17,077 bases of DNA from Lachnospiraceae bacterium (GTDB taxonomy: Bacteria; Bacillota_A; Clostridia; Lachnospirales; Lachnospiraceae), in NCBI GenBank assembly GCA_017620345.1, contig JAFZQP010000107.1, positions 1 through 17,077 of the forward strand, in the 5' to 3' direction. The notes under the pieces were generated by a model. It saw only the letters and a list, made by a program, of their open reading frames with translations, searched no databases and was not told the origin of the DNA. The position numbers and the translations under genes were made by a program. Below, one piece after another: positions 1 to 7,105 of this stretch; within the stretch, counting starts at the first letter, position 1, and every line of letters starts with the position of its first letter.

Positions 1-78
1 ACACAATGATAAACAATAAACTGAAATATTTTAACCTAAAAGCTGTGTTACGATTTTGTTATTGTATAATGTATAAAC

Positions 79-101
79 GAGCCATCCAAATCGGATGGCT
101 C
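79..101 (-). terminator. Hairpin, possible terminator
   Basis: A perfect 9-bp stem, GAGCCATCC and GGATGGCTC, surrounds a 5-nt loop (AAATC). It lies just past the stop codon of a possible tiny minus-strand ORF (109-183), so it could end that transcript. It could equally serve a plus-strand gene to the left of the window. Neither side carries a long uninterrupted T tract, so termination strength is uncertain. Confidence 0.4.
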
Positions 102-108
102 AAGTTAT

Positions 109-183
109 TTATCTCGTATGAAACTGCAAAAACCTTGATTTCATATGCAGGGCGGTTTTTTGAAAGGAATAGTTAATAGACAT
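109..183 (-). CDS. Possible 24-aa peptide ORF
   Basis: A minus-strand ATG at 183 opens a 24-codon frame that ends in TAA at 109-111. A very good Shine-Dalgarno sequence, GGAGGG, sits 5 nt upstream of the ATG. The stop is followed after 7 nt by the perfect hairpin at 79-101. The peptide begins MSINYSFQK, is basic and polar, and has no cysteines and no obvious membrane segment. I do not recognise it. The ribosome site and the hairpin are the only support, so it could also be the 5' remnant of a longer, decayed gene. No convincing promoter was found in front of it. Confidence 0.28.
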   Translation of the reverse strand: MSINYSFQKTALHMKSRFLQFHTR

Positions 184-307
184 AATAACCCTCCAAAGAA
201 GAGCAACTTAGCCACTTTTCTTTTTCAAATCAATCAAATCATCCATGTGGAATAATCTTTAAAAAAACTTGTCCCAGACGATTATGCGAATAAAACATGG
301 GGATAAA

Positions 308-343
308 TGGCTGTGAACTATCAAAAAGTTCAATTGACAGCCA
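308..343 (-). terminator. Imperfect hairpin after the minus-strand unit
   Basis: TGGCTGT (308-314) pairs with ACAGCCA (337-343). An inner GAACT/AGTTC helix is separated from it by an asymmetric bulge. The hairpin begins 1 nt beyond the stop of the minus-strand ORF at 345-542 and is followed on that strand by TTTATCCCC, so it is a plausible but weak terminator for the decarboxylase-like unit. Confidence 0.35.
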
Positions 344-344
344 A

Positions 345-542
345 TTATAGTTGATTATTCTTAAGATATTCTTTCAATGAATCTACCAATGCTTCACCGT
401 CAAGATCATAAAACAATTTTGTAAAACACCCGGTTATCATAGGATTAAGATCCATATCACTTTCTACTGATCTTGCATCATTCTTAAAACCATAGCATCT
501 TTTCCCGTTTGCATAAGCAAGTATCGCTGTATGCTTGCTCAT
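345..542 (-). CDS. Hypothetical 65-aa protein overlapping the upstream gene
   Basis: A 65-codon minus-strand frame overlaps the 3' end of the decarboxylase-like gene by 59 nt in a different frame. The only ribosome-site-like sequence is a weak GAAG directly before the ATG, so translation would probably depend on coupling to the upstream gene. The protein has no signal peptide and no membrane segment, and ends in a charged helix-like stretch (GEALVDSLKEYLKNN). I do not recognise it. Alternatives are a chance frame, or the true C-terminal part of something joined by a frameshift. The hairpin directly after its stop is mild support that it is the last gene of the unit. Confidence 0.38.
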   Translation of the reverse strand: MSKHTAILAYANGKRCYGFKNDARSVESDMDLNPMITGCFTKLFYDLDGEALVDSLKEYLKNNQL

Positions 543-1830
543 CTTCAGACAATACGACTTTTGCGTAAGGTTCTCCCATGAGGATATGCTCCTTTGAGGC
601 CAGAGTCAGAGATACTCCTTTCTGGAATATCATTACAATATCACTACCTCCAAACAGGAAGTATCCCATGGGGTCGCCTTTTTCGACCTTGGCGCCAACT
701 TTAACATTCTCTTCCCAATTACACGAACTTACCTGAGACATGGCAATAGGCAGGATCGCCACAAGACCGTATTCGGTCTCCATTATCAGACAATCTCTTG
801 TTTCGATGGACTGCCAGCACGGGTTATCATCGTCCAGCACATATTTTCCGAGCTCTTTATCCCATGTTACCAAACCTCCAACAGCATCAAGAGCAGGAAT
901 TTTTCGTACCTCCAGTATTGTGCCGCTGACGGGGAAGTGATATCTGTGATAGTCATTTACGTCCAGAAAAGTATGCGTCAGTGTTCCGCTTGCAAAGCAG
1001 GTCTCATATTCACTGTCAGCACCTATGATCTGTTCAACGTTTGAGAAATTAGATGATTTTACCTGTACACCAATATCGATCTGTGAGTTTTCGTCAATGT
1101 TCCAAATCCCCTGCGGAGTGGAATCCGCCGGAGAGATGATATCTGCATCCGATATTGGCCGTGCCGATTCGTCCGAAAGATGGCGCGAGAACCACTCGTT
1201 GAAACTGTTCCAGACATTTGAATCTGCATACCATCCTTTGTTCATACCAAAAGCTTCATCTGAGCAGGCCAGTTTATAGTATTCGTCATTCCAGCTTTCA
1301 TCTGTTGAAAGGAACTCACCCCAGGTCGAAGCGTACTCTTTGCACCAGGAGGCTATGGGTTCATGGTATTCAAGACAAGGATAGTAGTAGCCTCTTCCTG
1401 CCAGTTCCGGCAACGGCTGGTCAAGAAGATAGTAGAAATAGTCAAGGCTCTGATCGATACTTCTGTAAAGATCGGAATTATCCTGACCGTCAAGAATATT
1501 CCAAGGCATGCAAGTAGCGGACCAGTCCAGAAAATCATAATAGTCATCCAATGACTGTACCGGATTCGTCTTTTTGTCAGGATTATTTACAGATGCGATA
1601 TCAATTGATTCCTGCATCATTTTTTTCAGTTCGGGATCAGCGTCCAGCAATACGATAAGGTCGTTGGTGATCTTTTGCCTTTCTACAACTTTTTCGGTTT
1701 TTATATCTTGGATTTCTTCAGTATCATTTATATTTACGCCTAAGCTGCATGCCGAAATGCAAAAAGCAGAAAAAAGAATCAAAGCAAAGATAGTTATTCT
1801 TTCCGTCTTTCTTGAGCGAATTTTATTCAT
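484..1830 (-). CDS. Exported lipoprotein of the phosphatidylserine decarboxylase family
   Basis: This is a 448-aa protein. The start at 1830 is chosen because CGGAGG lies 10 nt upstream; a longer frame to 1887 lacks this. Residues 1-28 are a lipoprotein signal: basic MNKIRSRK, a hydrophobic stretch, then ISAC with the lipid-accepting Cys at about 28. Residues 195-448 carry the pyruvoyl-dependent decarboxylase signatures: FNEWFSRHL and ARPI, SPAD (Asp about 236), NDYHRYHFP (His about 298), and FGGSD near the C terminus, where Ser (about 396) would be the self-cleavage and pyruvoyl residue. The Asp-His-Ser triad is therefore intact. Residues 30-195 are a tryptophan- and tyrosine-rich N-terminal extension like the PSDC domain seen in longer family members, including the fungal tryptophan decarboxylase PsiD. 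Classical Psd enzymes are not lipoproteins and act on phosphatidylserine in the membrane. An extracytoplasmic anchor and the long N-terminal domain make the substrate uncertain: phosphatidylserine or a free amino acid are both possible. No phosphatidylserine synthase gene is adjacent. Confidence 0.85.
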   Translation of the reverse strand: MNKIRSRKTERITIFALILFSAFCISACSLGVNINDTEEIQDIKTEKVVERQKITNDLIVLLDADPELKKMMQESIDIASVNNPDKKTNPVQSLDDYYDFLDWSATCMPWNILDGQDNSDLYRSIDQSLDYFYYLLDQPLPELAGRGYYYPCLEYHEPIASWCKEYASTWGEFLSTDESWNDEYYKLACSDEAFGMNKGWYADSNVWNSFNEWFSRHLSDESARPISDADIISPADSTPQGIWNIDENSQIDIGVQVKSSNFSNVEQIIGADSEYETCFASGTLTHTFLDVNDYHRYHFPVSGTILEVRKIPALDAVGGLVTWDKELGKYVLDDDNPCWQSIETRDCLIMETEYGLVAILPIAMSQVSSCNWEENVKVGAKVEKGDPMGYFLFGGSDIVMIFQKGVSLTLASKEHILMGEPYAKVVLSEDEQAYSDTCLCKREKMLWF

Positions 1831-1948
1831 TTGGCAGTAACCTCCGTTGGTTCTTTTTTGTAGTGGTATTAATTCTTGAACGTGCATATTAATATTGTAT
1901 CATACAATTTGAGGTGCAGATATGAGCGATTTTTACTATCTTTGACTT

Positions 1949-1960
1949 TACTGTACAGTA
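1949..1960. promoter_or_regulatory. 12-bp palindrome between divergent genes
   Basis: TACTGTACAGTA is a perfect 12-bp palindrome in the gap between the divergent decarboxylase-like gene (start 1830) and the DUF975 gene (start 2056). It lies about 22 bp upstream of the DUF975 -35 box. Its symmetry suits a dimeric repressor or activator. No regulator gene is adjacent, and a single chance palindrome of this size is possible. Confidence 0.25.
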
Positions 1961-1981
1961 GTGCCACAAAATCTAAAACTC

Positions 1982-2010
1982 TTTACATTCGAAAAAAAGT
2001 AACATATAAT
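1982..2010 (+). promoter_or_regulatory. Sigma-A promoter of the DUF975 gene
   Basis: The -35 TTTACA (1982-1987) and the -10 TATAAT (2005-2010) are separated by exactly 17 bp that contain an A-rich run. Transcription would start near 2017, leaving a leader of about 40 nt with the ribosome site AAAGGAGGA ahead of the ATG at 2056. Confidence 0.75.
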
Positions 2011-2055
2011 GATGAGGTATTATGTTAACTAGAAACATAAAAAGGAGGAGTAGAT

Positions 2056-2733
2056 ATGTGGTCAATTTCTGATTTAAAGATGAAGGGCAAGGCCGCCTTC
2101 AAAAGCAACTACTGGCGCTGCGTACTTGTGGCACTCATACTGTCGATCCTTACAGCGGGTTCATCGGCAAGCGGTTCGGGAAATTCGGCGAAGAATGCGG
2201 AACAGTTGAACATTGATAATGAGCAGGTTGCCGCAATACTTGCGATAGTTGCGAGTATTGCTCTTGTCTTTACTATTGTATGGATCATTGTGAGGATATT
2301 TGTTCTTAATCCTCTTGAAGTCGGATGTCATTCGTTCCTCAAGAAGAACCTGGACGAGCATGTTGATCTCAGTTGCCTGAAGGATGGGTTCGCGGATTAT
2401 AAGAAGTCGGCTATTACGCTGCTTTACAGGGACGTATACCTGGCCTTGTGGTTCCTTCTGCTCTTTATACCCGGGTTTATCAAGGCTTATTCGTATATGA
2501 TGGTTCCGTACATAGTCCTGGATAATCCGGAACTTTCGCCCAAAGAAGTGATAACAAGATCACGGCAGATGATGAACGGGCATAAGTGGAGAGCATTCTG
2601 CCTTGACCTTTCATTTATTGGTTGGGGACTGCTCTCTGTACTTACATTCGGCCTTGTCGGTATACTTTATGCGCAGCCGTACAGAAGGTCAACGAGGGCG
2701 GCGCTGTATCTTGAAATCAAGGATCTCGTATGA
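2056..2733 (+). CDS. DUF975 family integral membrane protein
   Basis: This 225-aa protein begins at an ATG preceded by AAAGGAGGA, 6 nt away. The family hallmarks are visible: an N-terminal KMKGKAAFKSNYWRCVLVALI segment split between amphipathic helix and first membrane span, and a C-terminal part with SRQMMNGHKWRAFCLDLSF, then IGWGLLSVLTFGLVGILYAQPY. Hydrophobic spans lie at about 18-35, 57-85, 129-157 and 187-209, so it is a polytopic inner-membrane protein. A low-complexity Ser/Gly/Asn stretch at about 35-47 looks like an extracytoplasmic loop. The biochemical role of DUF975 proteins is not established, and the context (own promoter, own terminator, divergent lipoprotein gene) does not reveal it. 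It is clearly a monocistronic gene. Confidence 0.85.
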   Translation: MWSISDLKMKGKAAFKSNYWRCVLVALILSILTAGSSASGSGNSAKNAEQLNIDNEQVAAILAIVASIALVFTIVWIIVRIFVLNPLEVGCHSFLKKNLDEHVDLSCLKDGFADYKKSAITLLYRDVYLALWFLLLFIPGFIKAYSYMMVPYIVLDNPELSPKEVITRSRQMMNGHKWRAFCLDLSFIGWGLLSVLTFGLVGILYAQPYRRSTRAALYLEIKDLV

Positions 2734-2767
2734 TCGGGTCGATTTAGATAATTTACATGTTAACTGC

Positions 2768-2809
2768 GAAGGCTCGGAATCACTGAAAGATCAATGGTTC
2801 CGAGCCTTC
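2768..2809 (+). terminator. Strong hairpin terminator
   Basis: A perfect 12-bp stem, GAAGGCTCGGAA and TTCCGAGCCTTC, has an 18-nt loop and is followed by TTAATATA on the plus strand. It lies 34 nt after the DUF975 stop. It also faces the convergent small peptide gene (2877-3086) and may act on both strands, though the minus-strand side lacks a T tract. Confidence 0.7.
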
Positions 2810-2876
2810 TTAATATACAGAAAACGGAATAAATATGCTTTTTTTATAAAGTCTGTGTTATAGTTATTGGAAAAAG

Positions 2877-3086
2877 TTAATACATTATCTGCGTGTCGCA
2901 GAACGAACAAACGGCTCTTCCGCCGCTGTACAGGTAAAATATCCTGTCTGTCTTACATCTTGGATCATTGCAGTACATCTTCTTTTTGGGGGGTTCATTG
3001 GTCGGGTTATTATCATCGCCGCCGGTCACCTGTTCAAGATCATCGACATTCAGCATGTTCAGTCCCTGTTTTGTTTGTTCAGCCAT
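2877..3086 (-). CDS. Double-glycine leader peptide with a four-cysteine C-terminal region
   Basis: This is a 69-aa peptide. The ATG at 3086 has AAGGAG 6 nt upstream. Residues 12-23 (LNVDDLEQVTGG) match the double-glycine leader used by peptides that C39-peptidase ABC transporters cleave and export: Leu at -12, acidic residue at -8, Leu at -7, Val at -4, then Gly-Gly. Processing after Gly23 would release a 46-residue product. That product has a Asn/Pro-rich linker, then KKKMYCNDPRC and, 15 residues later, CSFC. The CxxxxC-x15-CxxC arrangement could bind a metal like a zinc ribbon, form disulfides, or be modified. It therefore resembles a bacteriocin or RiPP precursor, but no exporter, immunity or modification gene is visible in the window. 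The gene stands alone with its own promoter. Alternatively it is a small cytoplasmic zinc-ribbon protein whose N terminus matches the leader by chance. Confidence 0.72.
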   Translation of the reverse strand: MAEQTKQGLNMLNVDDLEQVTGGDDNNPTNEPPKKKMYCNDPRCKTDRIFYLYSGGRAVCSFCDTQIMY

Positions 3087-3153
3087 TTTTTTCTCCTTCT
3101 GCTGCTAATTCTTACTGTCAGTTAGGTTGTACAGGCTATACCCTGATTCTATG

Positions 3154-3183
3154 ATTATAGCATGATATGGCTGTCTGTACCAA
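3154..3183 (-). promoter_or_regulatory. Promoter of the double-glycine peptide gene
   Basis: On the minus strand a consensus TATAAT (3154-3159) is preceded, 18 bp upstream, by TTGGTA (3178-3183). The -10 is perfect and the -35 matches four of six bases. The leader before the peptide ATG would be about 60 nt. Confidence 0.5.
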
Positions 3184-3246
3184 CTATTAGTTCGGATATA
3201 ATACATTTCAGGGAGTGGGCAAAGGATGCGTTATAACACTATAATG

Positions 3247-3255
3247 TGATATAAT
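3247..3255 (+). promoter_or_regulatory. Extended -10 promoter of the 5-oxoprolinase operon
   Basis: TGATATAAT (3247-3255) is an extended -10 element, which can work without a good -35. Transcription would start near 3262, giving a leader of about 40 nt. Two more TATAAT hexamers at 3197-3202 and 3240-3245 lie in the same short region, so the exact start is not certain. Confidence 0.45.
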
Positions 3256-3301
3256 ATGCGAGTTAGTGTGATCGGGATCAAACAGAGGTGAAAAACAGAT
3301 C

Positions 3302-4027
3302 ATGGATGTGATATACCCTCGTATACTGCCTACAGGTGACAGAGCGCTTACCGTCGAACTTGGCAATGAGATAGACGAGAAGATCAATGCAAGACTAATG
3401 GGCCTTATCAAGACTCTGGCGGATCAGAGGATAAAGGGGATAGAGGAATTTGTCCCCTCTTTTCGTGCTGTCCTGATACATTATAATCCTGCGGTATTAT
3501 CATATTCCGATATGGAAAAGATCGTAAGCGCTGCACTTGCCGAACCGATACGCGAACTGTCGCACCATAAGCGTATAGTAAATGTTCCTGTATGCTATGA
3601 CCGGCAGTTTGGTCCTGATATCGAATTTGTTGCCAAACACGCAGGGCTGACAGTTGAAGAGGTGATAAAGATACATACATCGACGCCGTATCTGGTGTTC
3701 ATGCTCGGATTCCAACCCGGGTTCCCGTATCTCGGTGGCCTTGATGAGAGGATACATACGCCGAGACTTGAGACCCCGAGGATCAGGCTTGAGGCGGGAT
3801 CTGTAGGGATAGGCGGCGGACAGACCGGACTGTACCCGATGGAGTCTCCGGGAGGATGGAGGATCATAGGAGTTACACCGGTAAGATGCTACAATCCGGA
3901 CAAGGATAAGCCGATCCCGTACAGGGCGGGAGATCACATCAGGTTTGTGCCGATCGACCGGGATGAGTTTGGAAGACTGCGGGAACTTGACCTTCGCGGT
4001 GAATATACGTTTGAAGTTGAAGAATGA
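3302..4027 (+). CDS. pxpB: 5-oxoprolinase subunit PxpB (KipI family)
   Basis: This 241-aa protein matches the KipI/PxpB family over its full length. It begins MDVIYPRILPTGDRALTVELG, the usual opening. The hallmark block at about 134-190 contains LGFQPGFPYLGGL, TPRLETPR, GSVGIGGGQTGLYP and ESPGGWRIIG. With PxpA and PxpC it forms the bacterial ATP-dependent 5-oxoprolinase, which opens 5-oxo-L-proline to L-glutamate in the cytoplasm. In Bacillus subtilis the same protein was first named KipI, an inhibitor of sporulation kinase KinA. The start is set by AGAGGTG 11 nt upstream. It is the first gene of the operon and is followed after 17 nt by pxpC. Confidence 0.93.
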   Translation: MDVIYPRILPTGDRALTVELGNEIDEKINARLMGLIKTLADQRIKGIEEFVPSFRAVLIHYNPAVLSYSDMEKIVSAALAEPIRELSHHKRIVNVPVCYDRQFGPDIEFVAKHAGLTVEEVIKIHTSTPYLVFMLGFQPGFPYLGGLDERIHTPRLETPRIRLEAGSVGIGGGQTGLYPMESPGGWRIIGVTPVRCYNPDKDKPIPYRAGDHIRFVPIDRDEFGRLRELDLRGEYTFEVEE

Positions 4028-4044
4028 TATTATAGTGCTGGATC

Positions 4045-5031
4045 ATGGGAATAGTTTTTAACAAGGGCGGAATATTTACAACTGTACAGGACTACGGCCG
4101 CATGGGCTATCAGAACCTGGGATTTCATGTATGCGGTGTTATGGACAGACATGCATACTGGGTAGCAAATCTTCTGGTTGATAACACGGACAGGGAAGCG
4201 GTCATTGAGTTCACGATATGCGGGCCGACGCTTTATTTTACATCGGATACGGTCATATGCATAACCGGCGGGGATTTCGATCCGAAGATCAACGGAGAGA
4301 AGATACCAATGTATACGGCTGTTGCAGTCCACAAAGGCGATGAGCTGGAGATGGGATTTTGCAAGACCGGTACATGGGGATATATCGCTTTTGCGGGAGG
4401 ACTCGATGTACCTGTCGTGATGGGTTCAAGGTCAACGGATATCAAGTGCAAACTCGGTGGATACAAGGGACGTCCGATCAAAGACGGAGATGAGATAGAG
4501 TTCGTAAGCAGTGTTAAGACGCTTCCGCTTATGAAGGAGCGAAAACTGGAGACACCTGATTACGGTGAAGAAACGGTAGAACTGCGGGTGACGATGGGAC
4601 CGCAGGACGATCATTTTACGAAAGAAGGACTTAATACATTTCTTCTGAGTGAATATACCGTTACGTCTCAGTGCGACAGGATGGGATACAGACTGGAGGG
4701 TCCGGTCATTGAGCATAATGAACTCGGTGCCGACATCATATCGGACGGTATAGCAAAAGGCGCCATCCAGGTGCCCAGTTCCGGACAGCCTATCATCATG
4801 ATGTCGGACAGACAGACGCTCGGCGGGTATACCAAGATCGCAAATGTGATATCGGTTGATATACCGAAACTGGCACAGTGTAAATACCCTCAGAAGATCA
4901 GGTTTACAAAGGTCAGCATAGAAGAGGCCCAGCGGATATACATCATGGAGCGTGAGAGGATGACGCTCCTTAATGAAAGATTCATCAAGAAAAGTCTCAG
5001 ACACAGACTGTTCAATCATTGGAAAAAATAG
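4045..5031 (+). CDS. pxpC: 5-oxoprolinase subunit PxpC (KipA family)
   Basis: This 328-aa protein is a biotin-dependent carboxyltransferase-like PxpC/KipA protein. Seen in order are [19 protein letters not shown] (about 7-25), [23 protein letters not shown] (about 185), [13 protein letters not shown] (about 210), and the C-terminal block [19 protein letters not shown] then [13 protein letters not shown]. Together with PxpB it is thought to phosphorylate and open the 5-oxoproline ring while PxpA completes hydrolysis. No good ribosome site precedes the ATG (the 17-nt gap reads mostly AT with CTGGATC), so translation may be coupled to pxpB. The family start motif close after the ATG supports this start. 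The stop lies 10 nt before pxpA. Confidence 0.93.
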   Translation: MGIVFNKGGIFTTVQDYGRMGYQNLGFHVCGVMDRHAYWVANLLVDNTDREAVIEFTICGPTLYFTSDTVICITGGDFDPKINGEKIPMYTAVAVHKGDELEMGFCKTGTWGYIAFAGGLDVPVVMGSRSTDIKCKLGGYKGRPIKDGDEIEFVSSVKTLPLMKERKLETPDYGEETVELRVTMGPQDDHFTKEGLNTFLLSEYTVTSQCDRMGYRLEGPVIEHNELGADIISDGIAKGAIQVPSSGQPIIMMSDRQTLGGYTKIANVISVDIPKLAQCKYPQKIRFTKVSIEEAQRIYIMERERMTLLNERFIKKSLRHRLFNHWKK

Positions 5032-5041
5032 GAGAAGTAAA

Positions 5042-5809
5042 ATGTCAAAGGCGGTAGATCTTAACTGTGATCTCGGAGAAAGCTTCGGAGCATATACGAT
5101 AGGGATGGACGAGGAGGTCATAAAGCTTGTATCAAGCGTAAATGTGGCCTGCGGGTTTCATGCATCGGATCCGGTCGTCATGAAGAAGACTGTTGAGATG
5201 GCGGCGGCAGCAGGCGCAGGGATAGGTGCGCATCCGGGTTTTTACGATCTGATGGGATTCGGGAGAAGGAACATGAACATCTCACCGAAGGAAGCGTACG
5301 CATATGTTACATACCAGCTTGGCGCGCTGAATGCGTTCTGTGTGCAGCAGGGAGTGAAGATCCAGCATGTAAAACCTCACGGAGCGCTTTACAATATGGC
5401 CGGAAAGGATTACGAACTGGCTAAGGGGATATGCTGTGCGATATATGATTTTAACCCGGATATAATCCTTCTCGGACTGTCAGGTTCGCAGATGATAAGA
5501 GCCGGAGAAGACATTGGACTTCGGTGCGCAAAGGAGTTTTTTGCCGACAGGGCATATGAGGATGACGGAAGCCTGCGTGCCAGAACAAAGGAAGGCGCCA
5601 TGATAGAAGATGAGGGTGAAGCCATAGACCGTGTCGTAAAAGTCATTAAGACCGGAAAGGTCACTACATATTCGCAAAAGGACATAGATCTTGAGATAGA
5701 TTCCGTATGTGTTCACGGAGATAACGTCCATGCGCTTGATTTTGTAAAAGCCATAAGAGAGCGTCTTGGCAAAGAGGGTATCGAGATAGCACCGCTATCA
5801 AAAATATAA
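5042..5809 (+). CDS. pxpA: 5-oxoprolinase subunit PxpA (LamB/YcsF family)
   Basis: This is a 255-aa protein. The start at 5042 is chosen over an upstream in-frame ATG at 4973, because AGGAG lies about 7 nt ahead and the sequence opens directly with the family motif [15 protein letters not shown]. Further signatures are [12 protein letters not shown] (about 34-46), [17 protein letters not shown] (about 61-77), VKPHGALYN (about 105-113), and the late [14 protein letters not shown] block. The His and Asp residues in these motifs form the predicted active site of this deacetylase-like barrel. It is the third 5-oxoprolinase subunit, so all three needed for 5-oxoproline to glutamate conversion are present in the order B-C-A. 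Confidence 0.94.
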   Translation: MSKAVDLNCDLGESFGAYTIGMDEEVIKLVSSVNVACGFHASDPVVMKKTVEMAAAAGAGIGAHPGFYDLMGFGRRNMNISPKEAYAYVTYQLGALNAFCVQQGVKIQHVKPHGALYNMAGKDYELAKGICCAIYDFNPDIILLGLSGSQMIRAGEDIGLRCAKEFFADRAYEDDGSLRARTKEGAMIEDEGEAIDRVVKVIKTGKVTTYSQKDIDLEIDSVCVHGDNVHALDFVKAIRERLGKEGIEIAPLSKI

Positions 5810-5826
5810 ATCATAAGGAGGAGATT

Positions 5827-7098
5827 ATGGAAAAGTTTAAGACAAGACTTAGGAACATCGGTCCGGGTGCGCTTGTTGCAGCAGCATTTATCGGACCGGG
5901 AACGGTAACCAGCTGCTCAAAATCAGGAGCAAGCTACGGTTACACACTGTTGTGGGCAATGCTTCTGTCGGTAATATCCGTCATCATCATGCAGTCCATG
6001 GCAGCAAGACTCGGTATCGTATCAAAGATGGGACTGGGGCAGGCGCTTCGTGCCAAGTTCACAAGCTCCGCTGCAAGGATACTGCTCGCCATACTTGTTA
6101 TCGCGGCTGTATTCGTGGGAAACATCGCATATGAGACCGGAAACATCACGGGTTCCGTGCTTGGCGTGCAGGCAGCGATCCCCGCGCTTGACGGAAATAC
6201 CGGCAAGGTGATACTGGTACTTGTTATAGCGATCGTTGCAGCGATCCTTCTGTGGTCGGGAAGTTATAAGTACATCGAGAAATTCCTGACTGCTCTTGTT
6301 GTGATCATGGGCGTTGTGTTCTTCGTGACCGCGTTTGCCGCAAAGCCGGACTGGGGTGCAGTGTTTGCAGGACTGTTCGGGTTCAGGGCTCCTGATGAAG
6401 AGAACGCATGGATGACGGTTGCGGCTCTTATGGGTACGACCGTTGTTCCGTACAACATATATCTTCATGCATCATCTGCTTCCAAGAAGTGGGGAAATGA
6501 TTCGGATGTTGCGGAAGGACTTGCGAATTCAAGACTTGATTCGATCATATCGATCGGACTCGGCGGACTTATCTCAATGGCGATAATCGTCTGCGCGGGT
6601 GCAACGATCCATGTCAGCGGTGCTGAGATAGCATCGGGCGGAGATATGGCAAAATCACTCGAGCCGCTTCTGGGTTCATGGGCAACGGTATTCTTCGGAA
6701 TAGGTCTGTTCGCGGCAGGTATCTCATCTACGATAACGGCACCTCTTGCCGCTGCATTTGCTTCAACGGGAATACTCGGATGGGACGAGGATCTTAAGAA
6801 TATGAGATTCAAGATATTCTGGATCATCGTTGTTGCCTTCGGTCTGTTTGCTTCACTGGTCCTCGGAGCATCACCTACGGAGATCATCCTGTTCGCACAG
6901 GCTGCAAATGCATTCCTGCTTCCTATCACAGGAATCCTGCTCCTTATAGTTGCCAACGATAAGAAGATAATGAAAGAGTATGCAAACAAGGCATGGTTTA
7001 ACGTTCTCGTTGTGCTCGTTATAGGAATATTCATCTTCATTGCAGCAAGAAACATGAATGCGTTCATAGACGGATTCAACAAGCTTCTCGCAAAATAA
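5827..7098 (+). CDS. NRAMP-related membrane transporter of the 5-oxoprolinase operon
   Basis: This is a 423-aa protein with about eleven hydrophobic spans. The ATG is preceded by AAGGAGGAGATT. It opens IGPGALVAAAFIGPGTV, aligned with the NRAMP first-helix motif, and has VVPYNIYLH in the sixth-helix region (about 206-213), so family membership is clear. The metal-coordinating residues of true Mn/Fe NRAMPs are not kept: DPGN is replaced by GPGT (residues 23-26) and MPHN by VPYN (207-210). That argues against classical manganese transport. Bacillus subtilis has a comparable NRAMP-like gene, ycsG, beside its pxpA homologue ycsF and near kipI and kipA. The context suggests uptake of 5-oxoproline or a cation linked to it, which is an inference. 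It lies 17 nt after pxpA. Confidence 0.88.
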   Translation: MEKFKTRLRNIGPGALVAAAFIGPGTVTSCSKSGASYGYTLLWAMLLSVISVIIMQSMAARLGIVSKMGLGQALRAKFTSSAARILLAILVIAAVFVGNIAYETGNITGSVLGVQAAIPALDGNTGKVILVLVIAIVAAILLWSGSYKYIEKFLTALVVIMGVVFFVTAFAAKPDWGAVFAGLFGFRAPDEENAWMTVAALMGTTVVPYNIYLHASSASKKWGNDSDVAEGLANSRLDSIISIGLGGLISMAIIVCAGATIHVSGAEIASGGDMAKSLEPLLGSWATVFFGIGLFAAGISSTITAPLAAAFASTGILGWDEDLKNMRFKIFWIIVVAFGLFASLVLGASPTEIILFAQAANAFLLPITGILLLIVANDKKIMKEYANKAWFNVLVVLVIGIFIFIAARNMNAFIDGFNKLLAK

Positions 7099-7105
7099 AA
7101 AAACC

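Noticed and set aside
240..300. A 19-codon minus-strand frame that vaguely recalled a transposase fragment
   Set aside because: It is too short, has no ribosome site, and there are no terminal inverted repeats or target duplications nearby.
3500..3937. A 145-codon minus-strand open frame inside pxpB
   Set aside because: It is antisense to pxpB, and the arginine- and proline-rich content is typical of reverse-strand translation.
4973..5041. An upstream in-frame start for PxpA
   Set aside because: The extra 23 residues overlap the end of pxpC and are not family-like, while AGGAG is correctly placed for the ATG at 5042.
4432..5121. A 229-codon minus-strand open frame across pxpC and pxpA
   Set aside because: It is antisense to two strongly supported 5-oxoprolinase subunits and has no family motif.
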